Of a stretch of DNA of 64,000 nt, positions 9,815-18,045 are shown piece after piece. The stretch comes from Aerococcus urinaehominis (GTDB lineage Bacteria; Bacillota; Bacilli; Lactobacillales; Aerococcaceae), in contig NZ_CP014163.1 in assembly GCF_001543245.1 (NCBI RefSeq), positions 496,001-560,000 on the forward strand, written 5' to 3'. Every line of letters starts with the position of its first letter. Positions within the stretch are counted from its first letter, which is position 1. The notes beneath the pieces were generated by a model, which saw nothing but the letters and a program-made list of their open reading frames with translations, was not told where the DNA came from and did not search any database. The position numbers and the translations under genes were made by a program.

Positions 9815-10336
9815 TTAAAAAGCTTGCGATTTTGATTGAGCCTCTGCCTTCTTAATACGGCGATTAGCGCGTAAAGCCTTGGCTGTTTTGCCCAATTTTT
9901 TGACCGTTGATACCTGGGGTTCACTAACTAGTTCACCAGGCTTAGCCACCTCTTTTTCAATGACCTTAGCCTTAACCTTATCAACTTGGTCATTGGCTGT
10001 ACTTGTTACATTTAAAACAAGCTGCTTGGTCGAGTCATTGACTTCAGATACAGTTACCCCAACATCTCCAATTGCCTTGAAGAGCGGGTCAACTAGTTCT
10101 ACTTTGCCGTTAATATCATTAAGCAGTGTATTACTCTTATTGAGTAATCCCTGTGCTTCTAGCGAGATACCATCTACATCCTGGCGTAAGACTGCAATCG
10201 TTTTATTAACTTCATCGACTGTCTCCGTTACCTCACTAATAGTTTTGGTCAATTGACGGACAAAGAGGACTAAAAAGATGACTAAAACGGCGAATGCGAT
10301 CGCTGCAATCAAGGCAGCAACTTCATTCCATGACAT
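9815..10336 (-). CDS. DUF948 (YtxG-like) membrane-anchored protein
   Basis: A 173-residue protein with one N-terminal membrane helix (about 6-27, AALIAAIAFAVLVIFLVLFV), then a predicted coiled coil from about 30 to 130 with many TVDEV/NKT heptads. The basic C-terminal end contains AKALRANRRIKKAEA. This is the DUF948/YtxG arrangement. In Bacillus the homologue is co-transcribed with ytxH near ccpA, and the same neighbourhood is seen here. A consensus promoter lies upstream at 10402-10430. The function is unknown beyond a stress-linked envelope association. Confidence 0.87.
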   Translation of the reverse strand: MSWNEVAALIAAIAFAVLVIFLVLFVRQLTKTISEVTETVDEVNKTIAVLRQDVDGISLEAQGLLNKSNTLLNDINGKVELVDPLFKAIGDVGVTVSEVNDSTKQLVLNVTSTANDQVDKVKAKVIEKEVAKPGELVSEPQVSTVKKLGKTAKALRANRRIKKAEAQSKSQAF

Positions 10337-10401
10337 CCAGTAACCACTCCTTTATTAAGATAAATAGCCAATAAAACGGTTACTTATCATTTATTTACCT
10401 A

Positions 10402-10430
10402 ATTCTATCATTTATTGGAAAGTTTGACAA
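10402..10430 (-). promoter_or_regulatory. sigma-A-type promoter of the DUF948-YtxH operon
   Basis: Minus strand: -35 TTGTCA (10425-10430), 17-nt spacer, -10 TAGAAT (10402-10407). Confidence 0.75.
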
Positions 10431-10506
10431 AATTTTAAAGCATATTTCTAATTAATTTTCACCTTTATGCTAGAATAACAGTGACTACAAGAAAGGTGGA
10501 ATGAAC

Positions 10507-11352
10507 TTGCTAGAAAAAATTTTTTCATGGTTTGCTAATTATTTCCAATCAATTGATTACGATAAAATTTTTAACACTCTCCTAACTAAGGGTGTGCAGA
10601 TTATTTTGATTATCTTATTATTCTCTGTTATCCGGAAACTTATCGAACGCTTGGTAAGTATCTACTTTAATAGACTGATGGCCAATAGCCATAATCCTAG
10701 TCGTGACTCAACCATGTATAATCTTGTCCAAAATGTCATTCAATATGCCTACTATTTTCTACTGGCTTATACTTTATTAGCCATCGTGGGTGTCCCGGTA
10801 GCGGCCCTCCTAGCTGGTGCCGGGGTAGCTTCTTTGGCAATTGGTCTTGGCGCTCAAGGCTTTGTTTCTGACGTCGTAAATGGCTTCTTTATCTTGTTCG
10901 AACACCAATATGATGTGGGCGATTCTGTCGTCATTAATGATTATTCCGGTGAAGTTGCTAGAGTTGGCATCCGCACAACTATAGTTAACGACTTTGATGG
11001 TTCTGTCCACTATATTCCTAACCGTAATATTACTGACGTGACCAATCAATCGCGGTCACCGATGCGAGTGGATATTGATCTCTTAATCTATGCAGATACC
11101 GACCCTGATGCGATTCGCCAAGCAGTGAGCCAACGCCTAGAAGATCTAAGCCCTGATAAATTACTAGCTGAAGCTCCTAATATTTTAGGTGTGCAACGTG
11201 ATGCCAATGGACGCTTAATCTATCGTGTCCGCTTAAAAGCAGTTAATGGTGAACAATTACAAGTTCAAGGTAAGTACTATGCCCATTTGATTGATGCTTT
11301 GGATAAGGCTAATATCAACCAACCAAGTGGAAACGAGTTAATTACTAAATAA
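10507..11352 (+). CDS. MscS-family small-conductance mechanosensitive channel
   Basis: A protein of about 281 residues with a membrane helix near 26-45, two more near 75-120, the pore-lining TM3 region GAGVASLAIGLGAQGF, and the family signature FVSDVVNGFFILFEHQYDVGD. A beta-domain with VNDFDGSVHYIPNRNI follows. These channels open on hypo-osmotic shock to release solutes. Start choice: the first ATG (10501) is only 1 nt from the AAAGGTGG ribosome-binding site at 10492-10499, whereas the TTG at 10507 is 7 nt away, so TTG is the likelier start; the difference is two residues. An extended -10 (TGC-TAGAAT) lies at 10471-10476. The region 11353-11470 downstream shows nothing recognisable. Confidence 0.93.
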   Translation: MLEKIFSWFANYFQSIDYDKIFNTLLTKGVQIILIILLFSVIRKLIERLVSIYFNRLMANSHNPSRDSTMYNLVQNVIQYAYYFLLAYTLLAIVGVPVAALLAGAGVASLAIGLGAQGFVSDVVNGFFILFEHQYDVGDSVVINDYSGEVARVGIRTTIVNDFDGSVHYIPNRNITDVTNQSRSPMRVDIDLLIYADTDPDAIRQAVSQRLEDLSPDKLLAEAPNILGVQRDANGRLIYRVRLKAVNGEQLQVQGKYYAHLIDALDKANINQPSGNELITK

Positions 11353-11472
11353 CTCTTCCAGTTAGCAGGGAAATCACTGTTAGTCTGAAGCGCATATACT
11401 CAAACTATCAAGTTATTTAAAAAATCATACGGTATACGGAAAATTCAGCGGTTAACTAGGACATATATACGA

Positions 11473-11505
11473 AGAGGCTGGGATTTAGCTCCCAGCCTCT
11501 TTTTA
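11473..11505 (+). terminator. terminator between mscS and the murI operon
   Basis: Perfect 11-bp stem AGAGGCTGGGA/TCCCAGCCTCT with loop TTTAGC and TTTTTA on the plus strand. Its right end overlaps the stop codon of the minus-strand yfcE-like gene, so it may serve both directions. Confidence 0.85.
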
Positions 11506-12000
11506 TTTCTCAACAATTACTTCGAAATCCCTATTATAGAAAGTTACTCCTTTTACTTGGTCTCCTGCTAGTTCTAATATAGCGAAGGACCCCATTGGAT
11601 AACTCCCTCTTGGTCTTGAAATCGAACCAGGATTAACGACTGTAATCCCATTTATTTCTTGGTAATCCATGATATGTGTATGACCATATGCAACGATTTG
11701 GCTGCCTTCAATTTTAGCCAGGGCCAGTAGATCATCAAGGTGGCGATTGACATTGTAAAGGTGGCCATGGGTAATAGTCAGTTGACAATGCTCAGTCAGC
11801 TGATAATTGAGAATAGTTGGCATAGACTCAAAATCCATATTGCCTTTAACAGTATCCATTAAAGACCAAATCAGGTTATCAGCCTTAGCTTCAGAGTCGC
11901 CGAGATGTAGCATTAAATCTACTTGGTCATGATAGCGACTAGCCAATTGGTCTAATATCTCTTGGTCACCATGGTTATCCGAAACTAATAAAATTTTCAT
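11503..12000 (-). CDS. metallophosphoesterase of the YfcE family
   Basis: A 165-residue calcineurin-like phosphoesterase. Metal-binding motifs are visible in order: SDNHGD (7-12), LGDSEAK near 38-44, GNMD near 54-57, THGH near 77-80 and YGHTH near 104-108. Family members (YfcE, YsnB) hydrolyse phosphodiesters in vitro; the physiological substrate is unknown. Its start codon overlaps the rdgB stop by 1 nt, and it is the last gene of murI-rdgB-yfcE, a conserved Lactobacillales order. Confidence 0.92.
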   Translation of the reverse strand: MKILLVSDNHGDQEILDQLASRYHDQVDLMLHLGDSEAKADNLIWSLMDTVKGNMDFESMPTILNYQLTEHCQLTITHGHLYNVNRHLDDLLALAKIEGSQIVAYGHTHIMDYQEINGITVVNPGSISRPRGSYPMGSFAILELAGDQVKGVTFYNRDFEVIVEK

Positions 12001-12608
12001 TACAATACCAGTCTCCCTCCATCTAAATCAGCCTGCAAGGCAGCTAAGGCCTGACCACGATGAGAAATAGCAGCCTTCTCATCACTTGTCATTTCCGCTG
12101 TTGTCATACCTTTTTCTTTGACATAGAAAATCGGATCATAACCAAATCCATTTTGACCCTGCTCTTCTCTTAATATCAGGCCATCCAGTCGGCCCGAATA
12201 GCGGGCAATAATTTCACCGCTGGCATTAGCAACTACTAAAGCAGTAAAAAAGTGGGCAGTCCGATCTTCATCAGCTACAGCTTTCATTTCGGTTAATACC
12301 TTAGTTCGATTAGCTTGATCATCTTTTTCAGGCCCAGCATACCGGGCTGAATATAGACCTGGCCGACCTTCTAAAGCATCAATACATAAACCAGAATCAT
12401 CAGCTATGACTATCTGACCCAATAGTTTAGCAGTTTCAGATGCCTTAATACCAGCATTTTCCATAAAGCTGCTACCAGTTTCCGCGATATCCGCAATCTC
12501 AGCGTGGTCAAGTAGCGTTTCTACCTGAATATCAAATTTAGCAAACATCTCGCTAAATTCAGCTGCCTTGCCTGGATTTTTTGTCGCAATAATTACTTTC
12601 TTAGTCAT
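12000..12608 (-). CDS. rdgB: XTP/dITP diphosphatase (RdgB/HAM1 family)
   Basis: A 202-residue house-cleaning nucleotide pyrophosphatase that removes XTP, dITP and ITP to prevent their incorporation into DNA. Seen: ATKNPGKAAEF (8-18), the metal-binding DDSGLCIDAL near 69-78, YSARYAG near 87-93, NGFGYDPIF near 150-160 and the C-terminal SHRGQAL. It overlaps murI upstream by 8 bp and abuts the phosphoesterase gene, indicating one transcript. Confidence 0.96.
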   Translation of the reverse strand: MTKKVIIATKNPGKAAEFSEMFAKFDIQVETLLDHAEIADIAETGSSFMENAGIKASETAKLLGQIVIADDSGLCIDALEGRPGLYSARYAGPEKDDQANRTKVLTEMKAVADEDRTAHFFTALVVANASGEIIARYSGRLDGLILREEQGQNGFGYDPIFYVKEKGMTTAEMTSDEKAAISHRGQALAALQADLDGGRLVL

Positions 12609-13428
12609 GGGCTTCCTCCATCTCGTTTTTTAAATCGATATGATCAACGTGGATATGGTCTCCTAGCCAAGCTTGTGCGATAGACTTAAATTGACCCACA
12701 TCTCCACTCGTATAATAATGGTAAGACGGCAGGTGGTTATCACTGGCTCTTAGGTTAAATTGATTTAAAACTGCCTTAACATCCTTAATCGCTTCACGCC
12801 CAGAATTAATCAGCTGCACCTGGTTACCCACCGCTAAACCTATTTCTTTTTCAATTAGTGGAAAGTGGGTACAGCCTAGTATTAAGGCATCTAAATCTTG
12901 CTTTTTTAAATCAGCCAACTTGCGGCTAACCGTCGTTTGAATCTGGTCAGAGCTGTAAACTTGCCGCTCTTCAACTAAGTCAACGAATTCCGGACAAGCC
13001 AAGGGATAAAGTTTTAAATCTTTAGCCTGGTCTAGCAGTAGCTCTTGATAGATTTGGCTATTAATCGTCCCTTCAGTAGCTATGATGCCAATCCGGCCCT
13101 CAGCTTGGCTAGCAGCCAAGGCTGCTTTAACACCCGGCATAATAACACCAACAACTGGGATATCTAGACGGGCTTGTAAAGCATTTAGGGTAACTGCCGT
13201 TGCCGTATTACATGCAATTACCAAAAGTTTAATTTGTTTAGTAAGCAGAAAATCAACAATTTGATTAACATAGGTCAGTATTTGATCAGCTGGCCGGGGT
13301 CCATATGGGCACCGCGCATTATCGCCAAAATAAATTAGCGATTCTTGCCCTAATTGTGCCTTGGCTGCCTTTAGGACAGTTAGACCGCCAACGCCAGAAT
13401 CAATAAAGCCAATGGGGTTATTTTGCAT
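12601..13428 (-). CDS. murI: glutamate racemase
   Basis: A 275-residue cofactor-independent racemase making D-glutamate for peptidoglycan. Seen: IGFIDSGVGGLTV (7-19), the two catalytic-cysteine motifs IACNTATAV and LGCTHFPLI, and PYGPRP near 42-47. It is the first gene of the murI-rdgB-yfcE operon. An extended -10 (TGC-TATAAT) on the minus strand overlaps the -10 of divergent mgsA. GAGGGGCGGCC precedes the ATG. Confidence 0.96.
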   Translation of the reverse strand: MQNNPIGFIDSGVGGLTVLKAAKAQLGQESLIYFGDNARCPYGPRPADQILTYVNQIVDFLLTKQIKLLVIACNTATAVTLNALQARLDIPVVGVIMPGVKAALAASQAEGRIGIIATEGTINSQIYQELLLDQAKDLKLYPLACPEFVDLVEERQVYSSDQIQTTVSRKLADLKKQDLDALILGCTHFPLIEKEIGLAVGNQVQLINSGREAIKDVKAVLNQFNLRASDNHLPSYHYYTSGDVGQFKSIAQAWLGDHIHVDHIDLKNEMEEAHD

Positions 13429-13456
13429 GGCCGCCCCTCACTCCTTTTTAATATGG

Positions 13457-13466
13457 TATAATTATA
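13457..13466. promoter_or_regulatory. overlapping divergent -10 elements of murI and mgsA
   Basis: The palindrome TATAATTATA reads as TATAAT on both strands. Each copy has an extended -10: TGG before the plus-strand copy and TGC before the minus-strand copy. The plus strand leads to mgsA and the minus strand to murI. No good -35 is visible for either. Confidence 0.6.
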
Positions 13467-13525
13467 GCAAACAAGGAAGCTAATTTTACAAGAATTTGAC
13501 CCACTATTACAAGGAGGACGATAAA

Positions 13526-13975
13526 ATGAAGATTTCTTTAATTGCCCATGATAGCAAAAAAGAATTAATGATTAATTTTGCGACTGCCTACAAGCATATT
13601 TTAGAAAAGCATGAACTATATGCAACCGGAACCACTGGTCTGCGTGTCGCTGAAGCTACTGGCCTGAATGTTCATCGCTTTAAGTCTGGACCTTTAGGTG
13701 GGGACCAACAAATTGGAGCTGCAATCTCAGAAAACGAGATGGACCTCGTTATCTTTTTACGGGACCCTCTGGCTGCTATGCCTCATGAACCTGATGTCAA
13801 TGCCCTAATTCGCTTATCTGACGTCTATAATGTGCCTCTAGCAACTAATATCGGTACAGCTGAAGTCCTCATTCGTGGCCTAGAAGCCGGTTTTGTCGAC
13901 TGGCGTAAACAATATGATGACGGCGGCATGAATAAAGATATCAAAGCCAATATTGAAAATGGTCGAGCCAAATAA
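13526..13975 (+). CDS. mgsA: methylglyoxal synthase
   Basis: A 149-residue enzyme converting dihydroxyacetone phosphate to methylglyoxal and phosphate, a bypass when triose phosphates build up (for instance during glycerol use through the GlpK/GlpO genes in this window). Seen: IALIAHD-like start [35 protein letters not shown] carrying the catalytic Asp, [15 protein letters not shown] and [11 protein letters not shown] chose the ATG at 13526, with AAGGAGG 8 nt upstream, over the earlier in-frame ATG that lacks a ribosome-binding site. It is transcribed divergently from murI. Confidence 0.96.
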   Translation: MKISLIAHDSKKELMINFATAYKHILEKHELYATGTTGLRVAEATGLNVHRFKSGPLGGDQQIGAAISENEMDLVIFLRDPLAAMPHEPDVNALIRLSDVYNVPLATNIGTAEVLIRGLEAGFVDWRKQYDDGGMNKDIKANIENGRAK

Positions 13976-13995
13976 ATAATCGCTTTGGATTGTAG

Positions 13996-14033
13996 GAGCC
14001 TGGGAGTAATTACTCTCAGCTCTTTTATTTTAC
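13996..14033 (+). terminator. terminator of mgsA
   Basis: Stem GAGC-TGGGAGTAA/TTACTCTCA-GCTC with one bulged C and one G-U pair, followed by TTTTATTTT. Confidence 0.75.
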
Positions 14034-14035
14034 AA

Positions 14036-14066
14036 TAAAAAAGGGCTCCAATGACTTGAAGCCCAT
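14036..14066 (-). terminator. terminator of the nucleoside hydrolase gene
   Basis: GGGCTCCAA and TTGAAGCCC pair with one mismatch around TGAC, with a minus-strand U-tract at 14036-14042. Confidence 0.75.
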
Positions 14067-14077
14067 ATATTTAAATA

Positions 14078-14995
14078 TTACTTAGCACGTGAGAGTCCCT
14101 GGTTAAACCAATCTTTAAAGGCTTGCCGGTCAACATTAACAGGGACGGTACAGTTAACTGGACGGTCAGTCTTATGGTCTAAATCAACCACTGTTTGGCC
14201 GTAAGTAAGGCTTGAAGCTAATTCCACTTCAACATTACAATCGACAGTTTCAAATATTTCTGGTTTTAATAAATAGGCCACAGCTGTTGGATCGTACATT
14301 TCAAATTCGCCATCCCGTTCAATGGTCCGGTAGGCCTTGAGCAAGCCTAGCAACATCTTCCCTGTTTCATTATGACTAGCCAATTTTTCAGCATCAGCCA
14401 TGGAAACTGTCGCAATAGCACCAATTTCTAAGCCGACCATTGTCTTTTTGACTGAACTTTTAAAGACCATCTGGGCCGCTTCCGGGTCAGTGCCAATATT
14501 AAACTCATCCATAACTCGTTTATTTCCCCGAGTGAAAGCACCTCCCATAATGATTAATTCTTCAATTTTATCAATTACCTCTGGATACTGGCTAAACAAC
14601 AAAGCAATATTGGTCAAGGGCCCCACTGCTAGTAAGGTTGTCTTATCTGGATTCGATAATATTTGCTCTTTGAGGGCAATAACTGCATGATCTTTAGAGA
14701 GCTTAGTCATATCTGGTTCTGGGAAATCATAACCATCCATACCTGACTGGCCATGAACTGCTGATGCATCAGTAAATTCACTAACTAAAGGCCCTCGGTT
14801 CCCAGCTGCCACTGGAATATCCTTTTCAAAAAACGCTACTAATTTAAGCGCATTCTTGGCTGTCTTAGCCAAGTTAACATTCCCACCGACTGTAGTAATT
14901 AAATCAACTTGAATACTCGGCTCATTTAGTAAGAGGGCAATCGCTATCGCATCATCAATACCAGGATCTGTGTCTAAAATGACATGTCTTACCAT
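14078..14995 (-). CDS. nucleoside hydrolase (IU-NH/Rih family)
   Basis: A 305-residue N-ribohydrolase that splits ribonucleosides into base and ribose for salvage. The calcium-binding cluster DTDPGIDDA occupies residues 8-16. Also seen: TTVGGNV near 36-42, AAGNRGPL near 65-72, LLAVGPLTNIALL near 115-127, MGGAF and the late FNIGTDPEAA. The substrate base (purine or pyrimidine) cannot be told from sequence. I chose the ATG at 14995 because AAAGGAGATGATTTT precedes it. A cre-like box lies 34 nt upstream, suggesting carbon control. It is divergent from the sulfatase gene. Confidence 0.93.
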   Translation of the reverse strand: MVRHVILDTDPGIDDAIAIALLLNEPSIQVDLITTVGGNVNLAKTAKNALKLVAFFEKDIPVAAGNRGPLVSEFTDASAVHGQSGMDGYDFPEPDMTKLSKDHAVIALKEQILSNPDKTTLLAVGPLTNIALLFSQYPEVIDKIEELIIMGGAFTRGNKRVMDEFNIGTDPEAAQMVFKSSVKKTMVGLEIGAIATVSMADAEKLASHNETGKMLLGLLKAYRTIERDGEFEMYDPTAVAYLLKPEIFETVDCNVEVELASSLTYGQTVVDLDHKTDRPVNCTVPVNVDRQAFKDWFNQGLSRAK

Positions 14996-15028
14996 AAAAT
15001 CATCTCCTTTAGTCAATTATACCATTTA

Positions 15029-15043
15029 AAGGAAACGCTTTCT
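15029..15043 (+). promoter_or_regulatory. cre-like site between the nucleoside hydrolase and sulfatase genes
   Basis: AAGGAAACGCTTTCT matches 14 of 15 positions of WTGNAANCGNWNNCW. It sits in the divergent intergenic region, so CcpA could affect either or both genes. Confidence 0.6.
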
Positions 15044-15139
15044 TAATTAGATAGGAATTTAATGCTTTCATAATCGTTAAGTAAGTATCTTAATTTAAAA
15101 TATGTTAAGATTATTTTAACAACTTGAAGGAGGAATTCT

Positions 15140-16836
15140 ATGTCTACTAATAAACCAAATATTGTCTTAGTATTCGCTGATGACCTTGGTATGGGCGATG
15201 TATCTGCCTTTAATCCGGAGTCAAAAATTAACACTAAAAATATTGACGCTCTAGCAGCTGATGGGATGAAATTTACTGATTCTCACGCGACTTCAGCGGT
15301 CTGTACCCCTTCTCGCTACGGCCTCTTAACCGGCCGCTACAACTGGCGGTCTCGGCTGAAGAGCTCAGTTGCACCAGGTGACGCCTTAACACTAATCGAA
15401 AAAGACCGCAAAACCCTAGCTCAAATGCTAAAAGACCATGGCTATAATACAGCAGCCATTGGTAAATGGCACTTAGGTTTAGAGTGGGCCTTAAAAGATG
15501 AAAAAGACTATGACCGTTACGGCATTGAGGCTGAATTCTATGCTGACCAAGAGCCGGAAAACCAAAAAGGACGTCCTTACTTTGGTAATACCACTGGTGA
15601 GCCGGTTTATCGCGGTACTGATATCGATTATAGTAAACCAATTAGTTTTGGTCCCAATCAGTACGGCTTTGACTACTTCTATGGTACCGCAGCTTCGCTA
15701 GACCAAGGCCCTTATGTCATTATTGAAAATGACCAGCCCCTCTATATGCCAGAATATACCATGGGGATCATAATATTTCTCGGGTAGGTACGAATACCCA
15801 GCGCTCTATTGAAGCAGGTGTAGCTGCACCTGAGCACTCTGTCTATAATGTGCCTGACCAAATGCATAATAAGGCCCTAGAAGTAATGGATGAATTTATT
15901 GCAAAAGATGAACCATTCTTCCTTTACTACCCTAGCCATCTGGTACACGGCCCGATTCTACCTCATGAACGCTTCCGGGGCACTTCAGGCTTTGGCGATT
16001 ACGGCGACTTCGTCCTACAATTAGATAGCTATGTGGGCGAACTAGCTGACAAACTGAAGCAAGCTGGCATCTATGACAATACCATTTTTATCTTCACTTC
16101 TGATAATGGTGCATCGTCTATTATTGATATCCCTAAAATGCAAGAACAAGGTCACGATCCATCTAATGGTCTCCGTGGTCACAAGATGCATATTTGGGAA
16201 GGTGGACACCGTGAACCAACTATCGTCAGCTATCCTAACCTGATTCCAGCTGGTACCACTTCTAATCAAATGATTTCTCACTCTGACTTCTACGCAACAA
16301 TTGCTGAAATCTTAGAAGCAGATTTAGCTGATAATGTCGCTGAAGATAGCTATTCTAACCTCGCTCTATGGCAGGGTAACGACCAAGCAGTTCGTCAAGA
16401 TATTATTCACTCCGCAGTCAATGGTGGTTTCTCTATCCGTCGCGATTTCTGGAAGTTAAATGTAGTAAAAGATGGTGGTATGAAGATGGACTACCAACGT
16501 GAAATCGAAGATTATAAAGAAGTCTTCCAACCAGCTGAACTCTATGACCTACGTGATGACCTATCTGAAACCAATAATGTGATTGCTGACCATCCTGAAG
16601 TCGTTGAAGAATTGATGGCTGCGCTTGAAGAAGCTATCCTAGCCGGCCGGACAACACCTGGTGAAAACCAAGCCAACCAACCTGACCTACCTACAGGTGA
16701 CTGGGAACAGGTTGCCTTCCTATCTAACTATGAAGAATATGTTAAGAGCCTAAATGACAAAGCCATTGCCGATGGCCTAGTCGACCAAAAAACTTTGGAC
16801 ACCAAACCTAAAGTAACTAAGGCTCGGGGAATCTAA
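15140..16836 (+). pseudogene. type I sulfatase, interrupted by a frameshift near 15755-15770
   Basis: The two halves lie in different frames: 15140-15787 (215 codons, ending in a spurious MGIIIFLG tail) and the downstream frame, readable back to HGDHNISR at about 15760 and running to 16836. Joined, they give about 565 residues of an arylsulfatase-A-like alkaline-phosphatase-fold enzyme. Metal and active-site motifs are present: FADDLG (12-17), the formylglycine motif C55-T-P-S-R59, GKWHLG (109-114) and, downstream, TSDNGAS and SHSDF. One missing base in the CC or GGGG run of TACCATGGGG restores the frame. There is no signal peptide, so a cytoplasmic enzyme. AAGGAGGAATTCT precedes the ATG. It is either a recent pseudogene or a sequencing indel. 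Confidence 0.85.
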
Positions 16837-16858
16837 AAATCGAATTTAGCTAAAAATG

Positions 16859-16889
16859 ACCATGCAGGCTAGGCTTGCATGGTTTTTTA
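16859..16889 (+). terminator. terminator of the sulfatase gene
   Basis: ACCATGCAGGC and GCTTGCATGGT pair with one G-U around TAG, followed by TTTTTT. Confidence 0.88.
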
Positions 16890-16916
16890 CTGATTAATGC
16901 TATAAATTTGCGTATT

Positions 16917-16947
16917 TAAAAAAAACCAGCGGGTTCAACCCGCTGGT
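16917..16947 (-). terminator. terminator of pta
   Basis: Perfect 10-bp stem ACCAGCGGGT/ACCCGCTGGT with loop TCA and a minus-strand run of U from 16917-16924. Confidence 0.92.
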
Positions 16948-16972
16948 AAGATTAATCAAATATTCAAAAAAT

Positions 16973-17962
16973 TTATTCAGCATTCAGGGCTTGGTTAGCG
17001 GTAATAATTGCCAACTTATAAACATCCTCTGCATTACAGCCACGTGAAAGGTCAGAAACAGGTTTGTTCATACCTTGTAGAATTGGACCAATGGCTTGGA
17101 AGCCACCCAAACGTTGGGCAATCTTATAGCCAATGTTACCAGATTGAATTTCAGGGAAAACAAAGACAGTTGCTTCACCAGCCACTTTAGATTCTGGAGC
17201 CTTTTGTTTACCGACAGATTCAACGAAGGCTGCATCAAATTGTAACTCACCATCAATCGCTAATTCTGGTGCTAGCTCTTGAGCAATCTCAGTTGCTTTA
17301 GCTACTTTTTCTTGTTCTGGACTTGAAGCTGATCCCTTGGTTGAGAATGACAGCATGGCCACTTTTGGATCAATATCAAACATTTGCGCTGTCTTAGCTG
17401 ACTCAACTGCAATTTCAGCTAATTGTTGCTCATTAGGATTGATGTTAATGGCACAATCACTAAAAACATAGCGTTCGCTATGACGGTCACTATCACGAAC
17501 CATAATAAAGGCACCTGAAGTTAACGATACGCCTGGTTTAGTCTTAATAATTTGTAGGGCTGGACGGACAGTGTCACCAGTTGAGTGCACTGCGCCAGAG
17601 ACTAAACCATCAACTTTGTCTTGATAGACTAACATGGTACCAAAATAGTTTTCATCCTTAAGGATTTCGCGCGCTTGTTCTTCACTTGCTTTACCCTTGC
17701 GACGTTCAACAAAGGCAGCTACCATTTCATCAAAACCATCATAATTTTCAGGATCAATAATTTCAATACCGGTTAAATCATGGCCATGTTCTTGGCCAGA
17801 TGCCTTAACTTGGTCAGGATTACCTAGTAAGACTGGCTCTAAAATATTTTCTCCTTTTAAACGTACAACAGCTTCTTGAATCCGGGTATCTAATGCCTCA
17901 GGAAAGACGATACGGTAGCCTTTACCCTTAACTTTTGCTGATAAATCATCAAACATTCCCAT
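16973..17962 (-). CDS. pta: phosphate acetyltransferase
   Basis: A 329-residue short (single-domain) Pta, which interconverts acetyl-CoA and acetyl phosphate in the ATP-yielding acetate pathway. Seen: RIVFPEALDTRI (17-28), DGLVSGAVHSTGDTVRPAL, SDCAININP, LSFSTKGSA and GYKIAQRLGGF, all Pta signatures. The ATG at 17962 follows GGAGG by 7 nt. A degenerate cre-like box with a CG core at 18010-18011 (12-13 of 15 matches) lies upstream; CcpA activation of pta is known in Bacillus but is only suggested here. It is a monocistronic unit with its own terminator. No acetate kinase gene is in the window. Confidence 0.97.
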   Translation of the reverse strand: MGMFDDLSAKVKGKGYRIVFPEALDTRIQEAVVRLKGENILEPVLLGNPDQVKASGQEHGHDLTGIEIIDPENYDGFDEMVAAFVERRKGKASEEQAREILKDENYFGTMLVYQDKVDGLVSGAVHSTGDTVRPALQIIKTKPGVSLTSGAFIMVRDSDRHSERYVFSDCAININPNEQQLAEIAVESAKTAQMFDIDPKVAMLSFSTKGSASSPEQEKVAKATEIAQELAPELAIDGELQFDAAFVESVGKQKAPESKVAGEATVFVFPEIQSGNIGYKIAQRLGGFQAIGPILQGMNKPVSDLSRGCNAEDVYKLAIITANQALNAE

Positions 17963-18045
17963 AGTAAAACCTCCATTACTTGATACCTTTACTATACTAC
18001 AAAAGAAAGCGTTTGTCAGAAATCTGCGTCAATTTTATGCTTGCT

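Noticed and set aside
15750-15790. Programmed -1 frameshifting in the sulfatase gene.
   Set aside because: The codons at the junction (ACC ATG GGG ATC) form no X-XXY-YYZ heptamer; a one-base indel is simpler.
18003-18018. Cre-like box before pta.
   Set aside because: Only 12-13 of 15 positions match on either strand; too degenerate to list separately.
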